61,651 nucleotides of DNA. Source: Elusimicrobiota bacterium (lineage in GTDB: Bacteria; Elusimicrobiota; Elusimicrobia; Elusimicrobiales; UBA9959). The notes beneath the pieces are model-generated. The model did not search any database, was not told the DNA's origin, and saw only the letters and a program-made list of their open reading frames with translations. Positions 26,922-35,074 of the stretch are shown piece by piece (within the stretch, counting starts at the first letter, position 1; every line of letters starts with the position of its first letter). The position numbers and the translations under genes are program-made. The DNA lies in assembly GCA_012517285.1 (NCBI GenBank), contig JAAYVG010000046.1, forward strand, positions 1 through 61,651, written 5' to 3'.

Positions 26922-28553
26922 ATGAATAATACAATAATAAAATTGGATATGCCAAAAAATGAACCAAATCTTACATACGCTCCAAACAGCCCGGAGAGAA
27001 AGGAGCTTAAGGAAAAACTCAAAAAGATGAGTTCTGAGACAATAGAGATACCTCTTATAATAGGTGGTAAGGAGATAAGAACTGGTAGAATGGGCGAGGT
27101 AAGGTTGCCACACAATCATAAAAAGGTCATAGCTAAGTATCACAAGGCAGGTCCTAAGGAAGTTGAGCTTGCAATAAATGAGGCCATGAAAGCAAGAAAG
27201 ATATGGTCTGATATGAGATGGGAAGAGCGTGTTAAGATATTTTTAAAGGCTGCTGATCTCTTAACAGGTCCATACAGACAGACTGTAAATGCTGCCACTA
27301 TGTTAGGTCAGTCAAAGACTCCATTTCAGGCTGAGATAGATTCTGCTTGTGAATTAGCAGATTTTTTTAGATTCAATTCCTATTTTTCAACAATTGTTTA
27401 CTCCAATCAGCCTTTTTCACCTGCTGGAAATCTTAATTATATGGAATACAGACCACTTGAGGGTTTTGTTTTAGCAGTAACACCATTTAATTTTACATCA
27501 ATAGCAGGAAATCTTCCAAGCTCACCAGCAATCATGGGAAATACTGTTTTATGGAAACCAGCATCAACAGCGGTTTACTCAGCATATCATATTGCAAAGA
27601 TATGGGAGGAGGCAGGGCTTCCTGGTGGTGTTATAAATATGGTTATGGGCAGTGGTGGTGATGTTGGCAATCCTGCCATTGATAGCGAATTTTTTGCAGG
27701 ACTTCATTTTACGGGTTCGACAGCGGTTTTCCAGAGTATGTGGTCAGCTGCTGTGAAGAATATAAGCAAGTATAAGAGCTATCCAAGAATAGTTGGAGAG
27801 ACTGGTGGAAAGGACTTTATATTTGCACATAGTTCCTGCGATAGAAAGGTTTTGATGACAGCACTCATAAGAGGTGCTTTTGAATACCAGGGTCAAAAGT
27901 GTTCCGCTGCTTCAAGAGCATACATACCTGAAAGCGTATGGAATGAGATAAAGGATGAGCTTGTTGAACAGATAAAGTCAATAAAGATGGGTGATGTAGA
28001 GGACTTCTCAAATTTTATGAATGCTGTAATAGATAAAAGTGCTTTTGATAACATAAAGGGATATATAGATTATGCAAAGAATTCCTCTGATGCAAAGTTG
28101 ATTGTTGGTGGTAAATGTGATGATAGTGTGGGATACTTTATAGAACCGACAATTATACTTGCTGAGAATCCAAAGTTTAGGACAATGTGCGAGGAGATAT
28201 TTGGCCCGGTTCTGACTGTGTATGTCTATAAGGATGATAAGTATGAGGAGACATTAAAGATCTGTGACGAGACTTCCCCTTATGGACTTACAGGCTCAAT
28301 AATAGCTCAGGACAGATTCGCAATAAACAAGGCTATGGATATGCTTGTTGATGCTGCTGGAAACTTCTATGTAAACGATAAGCCAACTGGAGCTGTTATA
28401 AATCAGCAGCCTTTTGGTGGTGCGAGAGCAAGTGGAACAAATGATAAGGCAGGTTCATGGCTGAATCTTATAAGATGGACAAGTCCAAGGGGTGTTAAGG
28501 AAAACTTTGTACCTCCTAAGGATTGGAAGTATCCTTATATGATTGAACCGTAA
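26922..28553 (+). CDS. L-glutamate gamma-semialdehyde (P5C) dehydrogenase
   Basis: 543 residues, the ALDH4-type enzyme that oxidises P5C/glutamate semialdehyde to glutamate with NAD. The catalytic Cys327 is in GQKCSAASRAY and the general-base Glu293 in VGETGGKD. The C-terminal QQPFGGARASGTNDK is typical of the ALDH4/RocA group. It is a stand-alone enzyme rather than fused to proline dehydrogenase as in PutA, and no proline dehydrogenase lies nearby. A good GGAGG site precedes the ATG. Confidence 0.93.
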   Translation: MNNTIIKLDMPKNEPNLTYAPNSPERKELKEKLKKMSSETIEIPLIIGGKEIRTGRMGEVRLPHNHKKVIAKYHKAGPKEVELAINEAMKARKIWSDMRWEERVKIFLKAADLLTGPYRQTVNAATMLGQSKTPFQAEIDSACELADFFRFNSYFSTIVYSNQPFSPAGNLNYMEYRPLEGFVLAVTPFNFTSIAGNLPSSPAIMGNTVLWKPASTAVYSAYHIAKIWEEAGLPGGVINMVMGSGGDVGNPAIDSEFFAGLHFTGSTAVFQSMWSAAVKNISKYKSYPRIVGETGGKDFIFAHSSCDRKVLMTALIRGAFEYQGQKCSAASRAYIPESVWNEIKDELVEQIKSIKMGDVEDFSNFMNAVIDKSAFDNIKGYIDYAKNSSDAKLIVGGKCDDSVGYFIEPTIILAENPKFRTMCEEIFGPVLTVYVYKDDKYEETLKICDETSPYGLTGSIIAQDRFAINKAMDMLVDAAGNFYVNDKPTGAVINQQPFGGARASGTNDKAGSWLNLIRWTSPRGVKENFVPPKDWKYPYMIEP

Positions 28554-28570
28554 TACATGGCAATCTTTTT

Positions 28571-28609
28571 ATGGGAAGGATAGTTGAGTAACTATCCTTC
28601 CCATTTTTT
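28571..28609 (+). terminator. Rho-independent terminator after the P5C dehydrogenase gene
   Basis: A perfect 15-base stem (ATGGGAAGGATAGTT, 28571-28585) pairs with 28590-28604 across a GAGT loop, followed by TTTTT. This is the clearest intrinsic terminator in the window. It should separate the dehydrogenase gene from the histidine kinase. Confidence 0.9.
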
Positions 28610-28631
28610 AAAAAGACAAATTGCTATTACA

Positions 28632-28905
28632 GGGGTCACTGAAAAAGTCTATTTGAGCAATAAAGCAATGATTTTCGTTATGAGGCGAGGAAGAACGAAC
28701 GAGCCCCGATATATCGGGGTAAGCGAGTTCTGACGAAGCCGTAGTAGAAAAGCATTATCTTTATTGCCAAAAGAAAGATAAAAAAAGTGCAAGGTTTTTG
28801 CAACATTACCCTAAAAATCGTGCACTTTTAAAACAATAATCTACTATAATCAAGACAATTATTCATTGGAAAAATTATCTTTCGTTAGGCTTTTTCAGTG
28901 CCCCC
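28632..28905 (-). mobile_element. MITE-like element, family A copy 2 (complete, reversed)
   Basis: About 274 bases. It starts GGGGTCACTGAAAAA and ends TTTTTCAGTGCCCCC, followed by TA. The reverse complement matches copy 1 almost throughout. The clearest difference is at the internal palindrome, which here reads CCCGATATATCGGG. It fills the space between the terminator and the kinase start, ending 12 bases before the ATG. A kinase promoter must therefore lie inside it or very close to it. Confidence 0.8.
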
Positions 28906-28917
28906 TATTATAGAGGG

Positions 28918-30699
28918 ATGATGAACGCCGATATTAACGATGCTATATCTGACTTTTTAAAGTCTTTTACAAAGGTTATGGTTTATGCTAGTCTTTATGC
29001 TGTGGATCATCCTCAGGTAAAGTCTTCCTCTGCCGATGTTATAAGAAAAATTAAGGCTCTTTTGAGTATTCTTTCAACCGATAAAATATTTTTAACAATT
29101 TCAGATAATAAATTTCTTATCAATGGTGCCTCACTGTTTACGGTTGATAAGCTTCCTAACTCCTTATTGCATATATATAGAGACTGTCATATCGATACAA
29201 TCATTATAAGCTCAGATGTATCTGAAAATGAGATTATAAAATTTTCTAAGATATCTGCGTCAAAAAAAGACCCTGAGACCTTTTTGTCAGAAAATTCCAT
29301 AAAGAATATTAAGCTTTCAAAGGATGTTTATGTAAAGGCTAATGTTAAAAAGAGCATATCGGTTGATACTGCAGATATAACCTCTATTGAATCTGATATA
29401 GAAAATCAGAATTTTATTGAAAGTCTTAAAAGCATTGTTTCAAAGCTTACTACTAACTCGGATCTTCAACAAAGGATTATTGATAACCTGATAAAGAAGT
29501 TTAAAAGGGAAGTTGAGTCTGCTATAGAAACAGCAATCAAAGAAGTAAAAATTGAAAAAAACAGGATTAAGAACGATTATACAAGAACTGAAAGCATAAT
29601 AGCCAATATAGCTGGTAGTGAGATAATGGTTGATAAAAATGGGAATATTATAATGGCCTCTGCAAACGCTCATAACATAACAGGTAAGGAGCTTAAGGAT
29701 ATAGCAGGTAAAAAGATTTTTGATATAGTGAATCAGGATGATAAAATAATAAATATTGCTGAGGAAACCAAAACGGTATCTGATGAAAACATAAACAGCA
29801 AGGTTATTACTAAGGGTAAAGAGGATATTGTTAATAGCCTAAAAAATTCAACAGCAATAATAAAAAATGAAGAAGGAAAAATAATTGGTACTGTTTCAGC
29901 TCCATCTGATATTGTAAAAATGAATGAGGTTGAGCAGTTGAAAAATGATTTTATATCCTCAGTAACACATGAGCTGAGAAGCCCGCTTACATCAATAAAA
30001 ATGGCTCTTGATCTCATCTCAAAAGAAGATATATCAAATCCCAGCACAAAACTGATGTTGAACTCTGCCATAAGAAATGCAGAAAGACTTAACTCAATAA
30101 TAAATGAAATACTTGATTTCTCAAAGTTACAATCAGGTAAAATGATATTTAATTTATCAGATGAATCGGCCAATGATATAGCTCAATCTGCTGTTGATTC
30201 TATGAAGGCGTGGGCTGAATCAAAAAAAATAGCTTTAACGCTTGTTAAGATGCAGGGTTATGATCGCATATATGCTGATAAAAGAAAGACTGAGCAGATA
30301 CTTATAAATCTTTTATCAAATGCAATGAAATTTACTCCGGAAAATGGAATGGTTGAGGTTGCTGTATCCCCTTCAGGTGAGTTCGTGGAATTTTCTGTTA
30401 AGGACAGCGGCTGTGGTATAAGAAAAGAGGATCAAGAAAAGATATTTGAGAAGTTTGTTCAGTCTGTAAATGGTGAAAAAGCAGGAGGAACGGGTCTCGG
30501 GCTTGCTATAACAAAGGCTATGGTCGTGATGCAGGGTGGGAGAATATCAGTTGAAAGTGAGGTTGGAAAGGGTTCTGTTTTTAAGGTCTTAATACCTATT
30601 TACAAGGATCATATTTCTGATGTTGAGGTAAAATTAAAAGAAGAGGTAAAAAAATCGGACGGAGAGAAAAACTGGTGGAAAAAGATTTTTAAAATTTAA
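28918..30699 (+). CDS. Sensor histidine kinase, PAS-HisKA-HATPase (orphan)
   Basis: 593 residues without membrane spans. The N-terminal region (1-150) is unrecognised and is followed by a linker helix (about 155-225). A PAS-like domain spans about 230-335. HisKA has the phospho-acceptor H351 in VTHELRSPL. The ATPase has N-box NLLSNAMKFTP, G1 DSGCGI and G2 GGTGLGLA. It is a cytoplasmic sensor that would phosphorylate a response regulator, but none is adjacent. Two ATGs in tandem (28918, 28921) follow GAGGG. Confidence 0.9.
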   Translation: MMNADINDAISDFLKSFTKVMVYASLYAVDHPQVKSSSADVIRKIKALLSILSTDKIFLTISDNKFLINGASLFTVDKLPNSLLHIYRDCHIDTIIISSDVSENEIIKFSKISASKKDPETFLSENSIKNIKLSKDVYVKANVKKSISVDTADITSIESDIENQNFIESLKSIVSKLTTNSDLQQRIIDNLIKKFKREVESAIETAIKEVKIEKNRIKNDYTRTESIIANIAGSEIMVDKNGNIIMASANAHNITGKELKDIAGKKIFDIVNQDDKIINIAEETKTVSDENINSKVITKGKEDIVNSLKNSTAIIKNEEGKIIGTVSAPSDIVKMNEVEQLKNDFISSVTHELRSPLTSIKMALDLISKEDISNPSTKLMLNSAIRNAERLNSIINEILDFSKLQSGKMIFNLSDESANDIAQSAVDSMKAWAESKKIALTLVKMQGYDRIYADKRKTEQILINLLSNAMKFTPENGMVEVAVSPSGEFVEFSVKDSGCGIRKEDQEKIFEKFVQSVNGEKAGGTGLGLAITKAMVVMQGGRISVESEVGKGSVFKVLIPIYKDHISDVEVKLKEEVKKSDGEKNWWKKIFKI

Positions 30700-30793
30700 C
30701 TGTGTGGGTTTACTTAAAAATCTTAATGATTGAGGTACTATAAACCAAGGTCTGTCAGATAGTTTTTTCAGTGTCCACTAATAGGAGATAGTT

Positions 30794-31801
30794 ATGGATA
30801 AACCAACTGTTTCTGTCGTTGGTGCTTTCGGGCTTGTTGGAAGAGAGCTTATTGAGCTTATAGAAAAGAGAAAAATTCCATTCAGTGATATAAAATTTTT
30901 TGGTTCTGGAAATAAAAAAAGATACATAACATTTAAAAATAAAAGATATATACCTGCAAAGCCTGATATGAAATCACTTATGTCTTCTGATATTGTTTTT
31001 TTTGTTAGCAGTGACGAGGTCTCTAAGGAATATGCAAAAAATCTTGCTCAAAACGGTATCTGGTGTATAGACGATTCATCAGCGTTCAGGATGGATAGGG
31101 ATGTTCCGCTTGTCATACCTGAGATAAATGGAAACTTAATAAACGAGAAAAATAGATTGATAGCAGGACCTAACTGCTCGCTAACACCGCTTGCCGTTTC
31201 CTGCTTTAATATTCATAAGAAATATCAAATATCAGAGATAAGGCTTTCTACATATCAGGCAGTATCTGGTGCTGGGTGGAGAGCTTTGAATGAACTCTTT
31301 GATGAGACCAAAAGTTTTATTAAAGGTGAAAGGCTTGTCATGAAGGATAAGGTCTTGCCAAGACAGATTGCATTCAATCTCTTTCCTCAGGTTGGATCAT
31401 TTGATGAGGATGGAAACAGTGTTGAGGAAAACAAAATAAGCGATGAGATGAGAAAAATATGGAATGACGATAAGATAAAGATAAGCTCTTATGCTGTTAG
31501 AGTGCCTGTGATAAGAGGGCACTCACTTTCTGTCTGGATTAAAACAAGAAAAGAATGGAATTTAATTGATATAAAAAAGATACTTTCTCATACCGATGGA
31601 TGCAAATTCTTTCCCGAGCATAAGGACTATCAGACACCTGTTGATGTTGAAAAAAAATACTATGTTACAGCATCAAGGCTCAAAAAAACACCTTTTAAAA
31701 ATGAATTTTCCCTATGGTTGTGTGGGGATAATCTTTACAAGGGTGCTGCGTTAAACTCGGTTCAAATAGCAGAAATAATAATTAAAAAATATTTTAATTA
31801 A
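30794..31801 (+). CDS. asd: Aspartate-semialdehyde dehydrogenase-like protein
   Basis: 335 residues, a member of the Asd/ArgC fold. It has the NADP loop VGAFGLVGREL, active-site Cys128 in AGPNCSLTPL, substrate segment TYQAVSGAGWRALNEL, and RGHSLSVWIKT with the catalytic His. It makes aspartate semialdehyde for Lys, Thr, Met and diaminopimelate. A GGAG site precedes the ATG. The 94-base gap upstream contains a degenerate family A end (GTTTTTTCAGTGTCC, 30760-30774). Confidence 0.92.
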   Translation: MDKPTVSVVGAFGLVGRELIELIEKRKIPFSDIKFFGSGNKKRYITFKNKRYIPAKPDMKSLMSSDIVFFVSSDEVSKEYAKNLAQNGIWCIDDSSAFRMDRDVPLVIPEINGNLINEKNRLIAGPNCSLTPLAVSCFNIHKKYQISEIRLSTYQAVSGAGWRALNELFDETKSFIKGERLVMKDKVLPRQIAFNLFPQVGSFDEDGNSVEENKISDEMRKIWNDDKIKISSYAVRVPVIRGHSLSVWIKTRKEWNLIDIKKILSHTDGCKFFPEHKDYQTPVDVEKKYYVTASRLKKTPFKNEFSLWLCGDNLYKGAALNSVQIAEIIIKKYFN

Positions 31802-31804
31802 AAC

Positions 31805-31969
31805 TCAGATCTTTTGAAGTATCACATGGAGCAGAGCACAGACAATGGTTGTTATGGCTGAAATCTTATGAGCCTTCATCCCAAACTTTCTTATTTTAAA
31901 ACCTAAAAAAGCAGTTACAAAAAGACCTATTACTGCTAATTCTCCAAATGGTTGAAACGGAATATGCAT
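31805..31969 (-). CDS. 54-residue two-span membrane protein
   Basis: A short open frame with a textbook TGGAGGT ribosome site and 5-base spacing before its ATG. It has a first hydrophobic segment at about residues 10-25, a basic loop (KIRKFGMK), and a second segment at about 35-52. Two histidines, H34 and H48, flank the second segment 14 residues apart. That pattern recalls heme-binding helix pairs in small cytochrome b-like domains, but this is only a guess. It lies convergent to asd and directly upstream of nothing on its own strand. Confidence 0.6.
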   Translation of the reverse strand: MHIPFQPFGELAVIGLFVTAFLGFKIRKFGMKAHKISAITTIVCALLHVILQKI

Positions 31970-32008
31970 ATATACCTCCATAAAATATTTTATAGCTTTA
32001 TTGTAAAT

Positions 32009-32713
32009 TTATTTTTTAGATCTCAATTTATCTTCCGCGAGCCTTACATCCATAGCATCATCAATGTCAAAGCTTTCGTTAAAATTATAAAAGGATACCA
32101 GCTTTTTATTAAAATCTATCTGAGATAAAAACTCTCTAAGTGCTCTGTAATCTTTGGGCTTTATATCATTTATAGCCTCATAGCTCAGACAGTATATGCC
32201 ATTTGTTGCATATCCACCACTCTTGCCTATTGATTCAATCCTGTTATTATTTTTATTGATCTCAACAAGAAGTGGCTTTTCATCATTTATGCACTCAGTT
32301 ATGCCTAATGTTATATATGAGTTTTTTGTTGTGTGAGTTTCAACCATAGCTTTAAGCTCTTCCTTGTTAAGTATGCTATCAACAGTTGAAAGAACAAGAG
32401 TTTTTCCTTTTTCTTTTAAAAAATTGGATATGGTGAAAAAACTTTCAAAGGATGTCTTTGAGTTTAGCATCACAGTTTTTATATTATAGTTTTTCTTTCT
32501 TAAATAATTATCTATTATATAACCGCTTTCAAGATTAAGCAAAACACCTATGTTTAGAGGGTTTAAACTTAAAACGTTTTCTATTGCATATTCTATCAGT
32601 GTTTTGTCGCAGACGCTGACAAGTGGCTTTGGGATATCAGGGAAATCTTTTTTAAGCCTGTCTCCCTTTCCTGCTGCAAATATCCCAGCATTTATGTTTT
32701 TTAATTCAGACAT
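32009..32713 (-). CDS. NTP transferase (MobA-like / sugar nucleotidyltransferase family)
   Basis: 234 residues. The N-terminal AGIFAAGKGDRLKKDFPDIPKPL is the nucleotide-binding motif of the NTP_transferase superfamily, followed by an S-T-V-D-S-I-L segment that carries the metal-binding Asp. The C-terminal part is short, so no acyltransferase or hexapeptide domain follows. It could activate a sugar phosphate or similar substrate. The start overlaps the HAD gene by 8 bases. Confidence 0.8.
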   Translation of the reverse strand: MSELKNINAGIFAAGKGDRLKKDFPDIPKPLVSVCDKTLIEYAIENVLSLNPLNIGVLLNLESGYIIDNYLRKKNYNIKTVMLNSKTSFESFFTISNFLKEKGKTLVLSTVDSILNKEELKAMVETHTTKNSYITLGITECINDEKPLLVEINKNNNRIESIGKSGGYATNGIYCLSYEAINDIKPKDYRALREFLSQIDFNKKLVSFYNFNESFDIDDAMDVRLAEDKLRSKK

Positions 32714-33389
32714 AATCGGATAGCTCCGTAAGATTTCTTATTGTAAAAAATTTATCACAGCATTTTTTAATACTGTTTGTATTATCCTGAGTCAGATAGA
32801 AATGATACATACCTAAATTATGAGCTCCAACAATATCCCTGTGCATAACATCACCAACCATTGCTGACTCCTCAGGTTTTGCATCAATGCTGTTTAATGC
32901 CCAAAGAAATATTTCCTTATCAGGTTTTATATGCCCGATAACTGATGAGTCTGCAATTGTATCAAAGTATTTTAGAATATCAAGCGATGAGAGAACATCC
33001 CTCAGATTGCCATAAAAGTTTGATATCACACCGAGCCTTATTCCTTTTTCTTTTAAGCTTTTAAATACGCTGATATTTTTTGATATGGATTTCTTTGTAT
33101 CACTGATAAATTCTTCTGCAATCCTTCTTGCTTTTAAATCATCATCTAACCTTAAATATTTAAATACATCATTTACATTAAAATTTACTGTTTCATCAAT
33201 ACCACAACCTTTAAGATTATGCCTTAGACTCAGGTTATCATCAGAATCAAAAAAAGCCTTTGAAAAATCATCATATGAGATTTCAATGCCATTTTTAATA
33301 TATAGATCATAAAATCTTTTTCTCCAGTGAACGCCATTAGAATCAATTGTTCCGCCATAATCAAAAAAAATATTTTTTATCCGTATCAT
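32706..33389 (-). CDS. HAD-family hydrolase
   Basis: 227 residues. Motif I reads FFDYGGTID: the nucleophile Asp is present, but the usual second Asp (general acid) is Gly, as in one branch of HAD proteins. Motif II is VISN, and motif III/IV is HIKPDKEIF followed by MVGDVMHRDIVGA. A small helical cap lies between motifs I and II. Probably a phosphatase acting with the overlapping nucleotidyltransferase in one small pathway; substrate unknown. Confidence 0.82.
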   Translation of the reverse strand: MIRIKNIFFDYGGTIDSNGVHWRKRFYDLYIKNGIEISYDDFSKAFFDSDDNLSLRHNLKGCGIDETVNFNVNDVFKYLRLDDDLKARRIAEEFISDTKKSISKNISVFKSLKEKGIRLGVISNFYGNLRDVLSSLDILKYFDTIADSSVIGHIKPDKEIFLWALNSIDAKPEESAMVGDVMHRDIVGAHNLGMYHFYLTQDNTNSIKKCCDKFFTIRNLTELSDYV

Positions 33390-33527
33390 AAATACTATTT
33401 TATAAAATTAGAGTTGATAATTAATACATCTTATATGAAAAATAGGATACTTGTTGACATCTATGCCTTTTATTTAAAATTTAATGGTTTGTTTGACAGT
33501 TTATATGATATTTAGTATTATTATATT

Positions 33528-33549
33528 ATTGACTGACTGTTCAGTCAAT
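33528..33549. promoter_or_regulatory. Perfect palindrome (TetR-type operator candidate) over the efflux promoter
   Basis: ATTGACTGA-CTGT-TCAGTCAAT: two perfect 9-base arms around four bases. It contains TTGACT, usable as a -35 box, with AATAAT 16 bases later as a weak -10. The arrangement is typical of TetR/AcrR-type repressors controlling efflux pumps. No TetR gene lies in the window. The site is about 130 bases before the tolC-like gene. Confidence 0.65.
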
Positions 33550-33680
33550 AAATAATTGAATATTTTATGCAATAATTTTTAAACAAAATCGTTATTATAA
33601 TAGAAGGTAGCTTTTTGCTTAAAAATATTTTTTTATTTTTTTGTGCTGTTTGGCTAATAGTATGCTACCGGAGGTGAATG

Positions 33681-34949
33681 ATGAGAAAGTTTTTTATTTT
33701 TTTAACTGTGGTCGTATCACTTTTTGTTTCATTTTCTTCTTATGCTGCTGAGCTCAGCCTTGATGATTGTATAAAACTTACATTTGAGAACAACCCTTCG
33801 CTTAAGGCTCAGCTCAATGATCTTGAGGCTGCAAAGTACTCATATCTTACCTCACTGAATTCATATCTGCCAAAGGTAAATCTTTCGCATAGCTTTTCAA
33901 AATCAGGTGGTGATGGACGGGATACATCCAGCAACTTTTCTCTTTCAGCGAGCGTATCTCAGAATATATTTGATTATAGCTCTATTTCAAACATAAGGAC
34001 ATCAAAGCTCAGCTATGAAATGCAGCAGATCAACTACGAAAACTATCTGGTTGGTTTGAGACAGGATTTATACAATGCCTTTTTCACACTTCTTTTTGCC
34101 CAAGAATATGTTAAGGTCAATGAAAACATAGTAAACATCAGAAAAAACAATGCAGATCTTATAACGCTTAAGTATCAGAGTGGTTTTGAGTCAAAGGGTG
34201 ATATGCTTTATGCTGTGGCACAGTATGAGATGTCCAAGCTAAACCTCAGTAAGGCAAAAAGACAGCTGAGGATTTCATCAAACAATCTTAAAAGTATTAT
34301 GGGCGTTAGTATGAATGATGATATAACGTTAAAGTATGCTATCAATATAGATTCTAATCCTCTTGAGCTTTCAGACATAGAATCCTATGTGAGATCCAAC
34401 CCGAAGTACAAAAATTATCAGAAGAGCATAATGCTTGCTGAAGAAAAATTAAAGAATTCTGAAAATGAATGGTTTCCCAAATTAACATTTTCGGCCTCTG
34501 ATGGATTGTCTGGCAAATCTGAATTTCCTGATAACAATTCATGGTCTGTTGGTTTGAGTTTAAGTATGCCAATCTTTTCATCAGGTGTTACATATCATAA
34601 GAATAATAAAAGCATGTTGGAGGAAAGCCTTAAATCCACTCAGGAGGAGCTAAACGCTTATGTGATCACGCTTTCAAACAGTATCAAGAGCAGTTATGAG
34701 GAATATATAAATTCCATAGATACCGCAAATACATATAAGGTTCTGCTTGCTGCAAATGAAGAAAGATATAAAGAAGCTGAGGTTAAATATATGGCAGGAA
34801 AGATGAGTTATATAGATCTTGAGAATATTGAACAGAATCTTATAGATTCTAACCAGAATTATAACAATTATTTACAGAATGTTTATTTAAAAAAAGTCGC
34901 TTTTGAAAGTTTGTTAAACAAAAAGTTATCTAAAATAGAAGAGAGATGA
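33681..34949 (+). CDS. tolC: TolC-family outer-membrane efflux protein
   Basis: 422 residues with a signal peptide ending near SYAAE. Two OEP repeats of long helices and short beta segments follow (ENNPSLKAQLNDLEAAKYSY; second repeat SNPKYKNYQKSIMLAEEKLKNS). It forms the outer-membrane duct of tripartite pumps. GGAGG at 33670-33674 fits this ATG better than the adjacent one at 33678. First gene of the efflux operon. Confidence 0.92.
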   Translation: MRKFFIFLTVVVSLFVSFSSYAAELSLDDCIKLTFENNPSLKAQLNDLEAAKYSYLTSLNSYLPKVNLSHSFSKSGGDGRDTSSNFSLSASVSQNIFDYSSISNIRTSKLSYEMQQINYENYLVGLRQDLYNAFFTLLFAQEYVKVNENIVNIRKNNADLITLKYQSGFESKGDMLYAVAQYEMSKLNLSKAKRQLRISSNNLKSIMGVSMNDDITLKYAINIDSNPLELSDIESYVRSNPKYKNYQKSIMLAEEKLKNSENEWFPKLTFSASDGLSGKSEFPDNNSWSVGLSLSMPIFSSGVTYHKNNKSMLEESLKSTQEELNAYVITLSNSIKSSYEEYINSIDTANTYKVLLAANEERYKEAEVKYMAGKMSYIDLENIEQNLIDSNQNYNNYLQNVYLKKVAFESLLNKKLSKIEER

Positions 34950-35063
34950 CAGAAAACAGAAGACAGATAACAGAAAACAGAGGACGGAAGACAGAAGTCA
35001 GATTTTAAAGGAACTCCATTCTGTCCTCTGTCTTCTGACCTCTGTCCTCTGACTTCTGTCCTT
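34949..35063. repeat. Purine/pyrimidine inverted repeat inside the efflux operon
   Basis: A run of ACAGAAAACAGAAGACAG-type units is followed, after ATTTTAAAGGAACTCCA, by its complementary run of TCTGTCCTCTGTCTTCTG. The RNA could fold into a long hairpin between tolC and the adaptor gene. The same unit occurs at about 23425-23457 and 58912-58946. It leaves the adaptor ribosome site GGAGG (35066-35070) free. Confidence 0.7.
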
Positions 35064-35074
35064 TTGGAGGAATG

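Noticed and set aside
34949-35063. Purine-tract repeats considered as a CRISPR array
   Set aside because: Units are short, irregular and unspaced, with no unique spacers and no cas genes.
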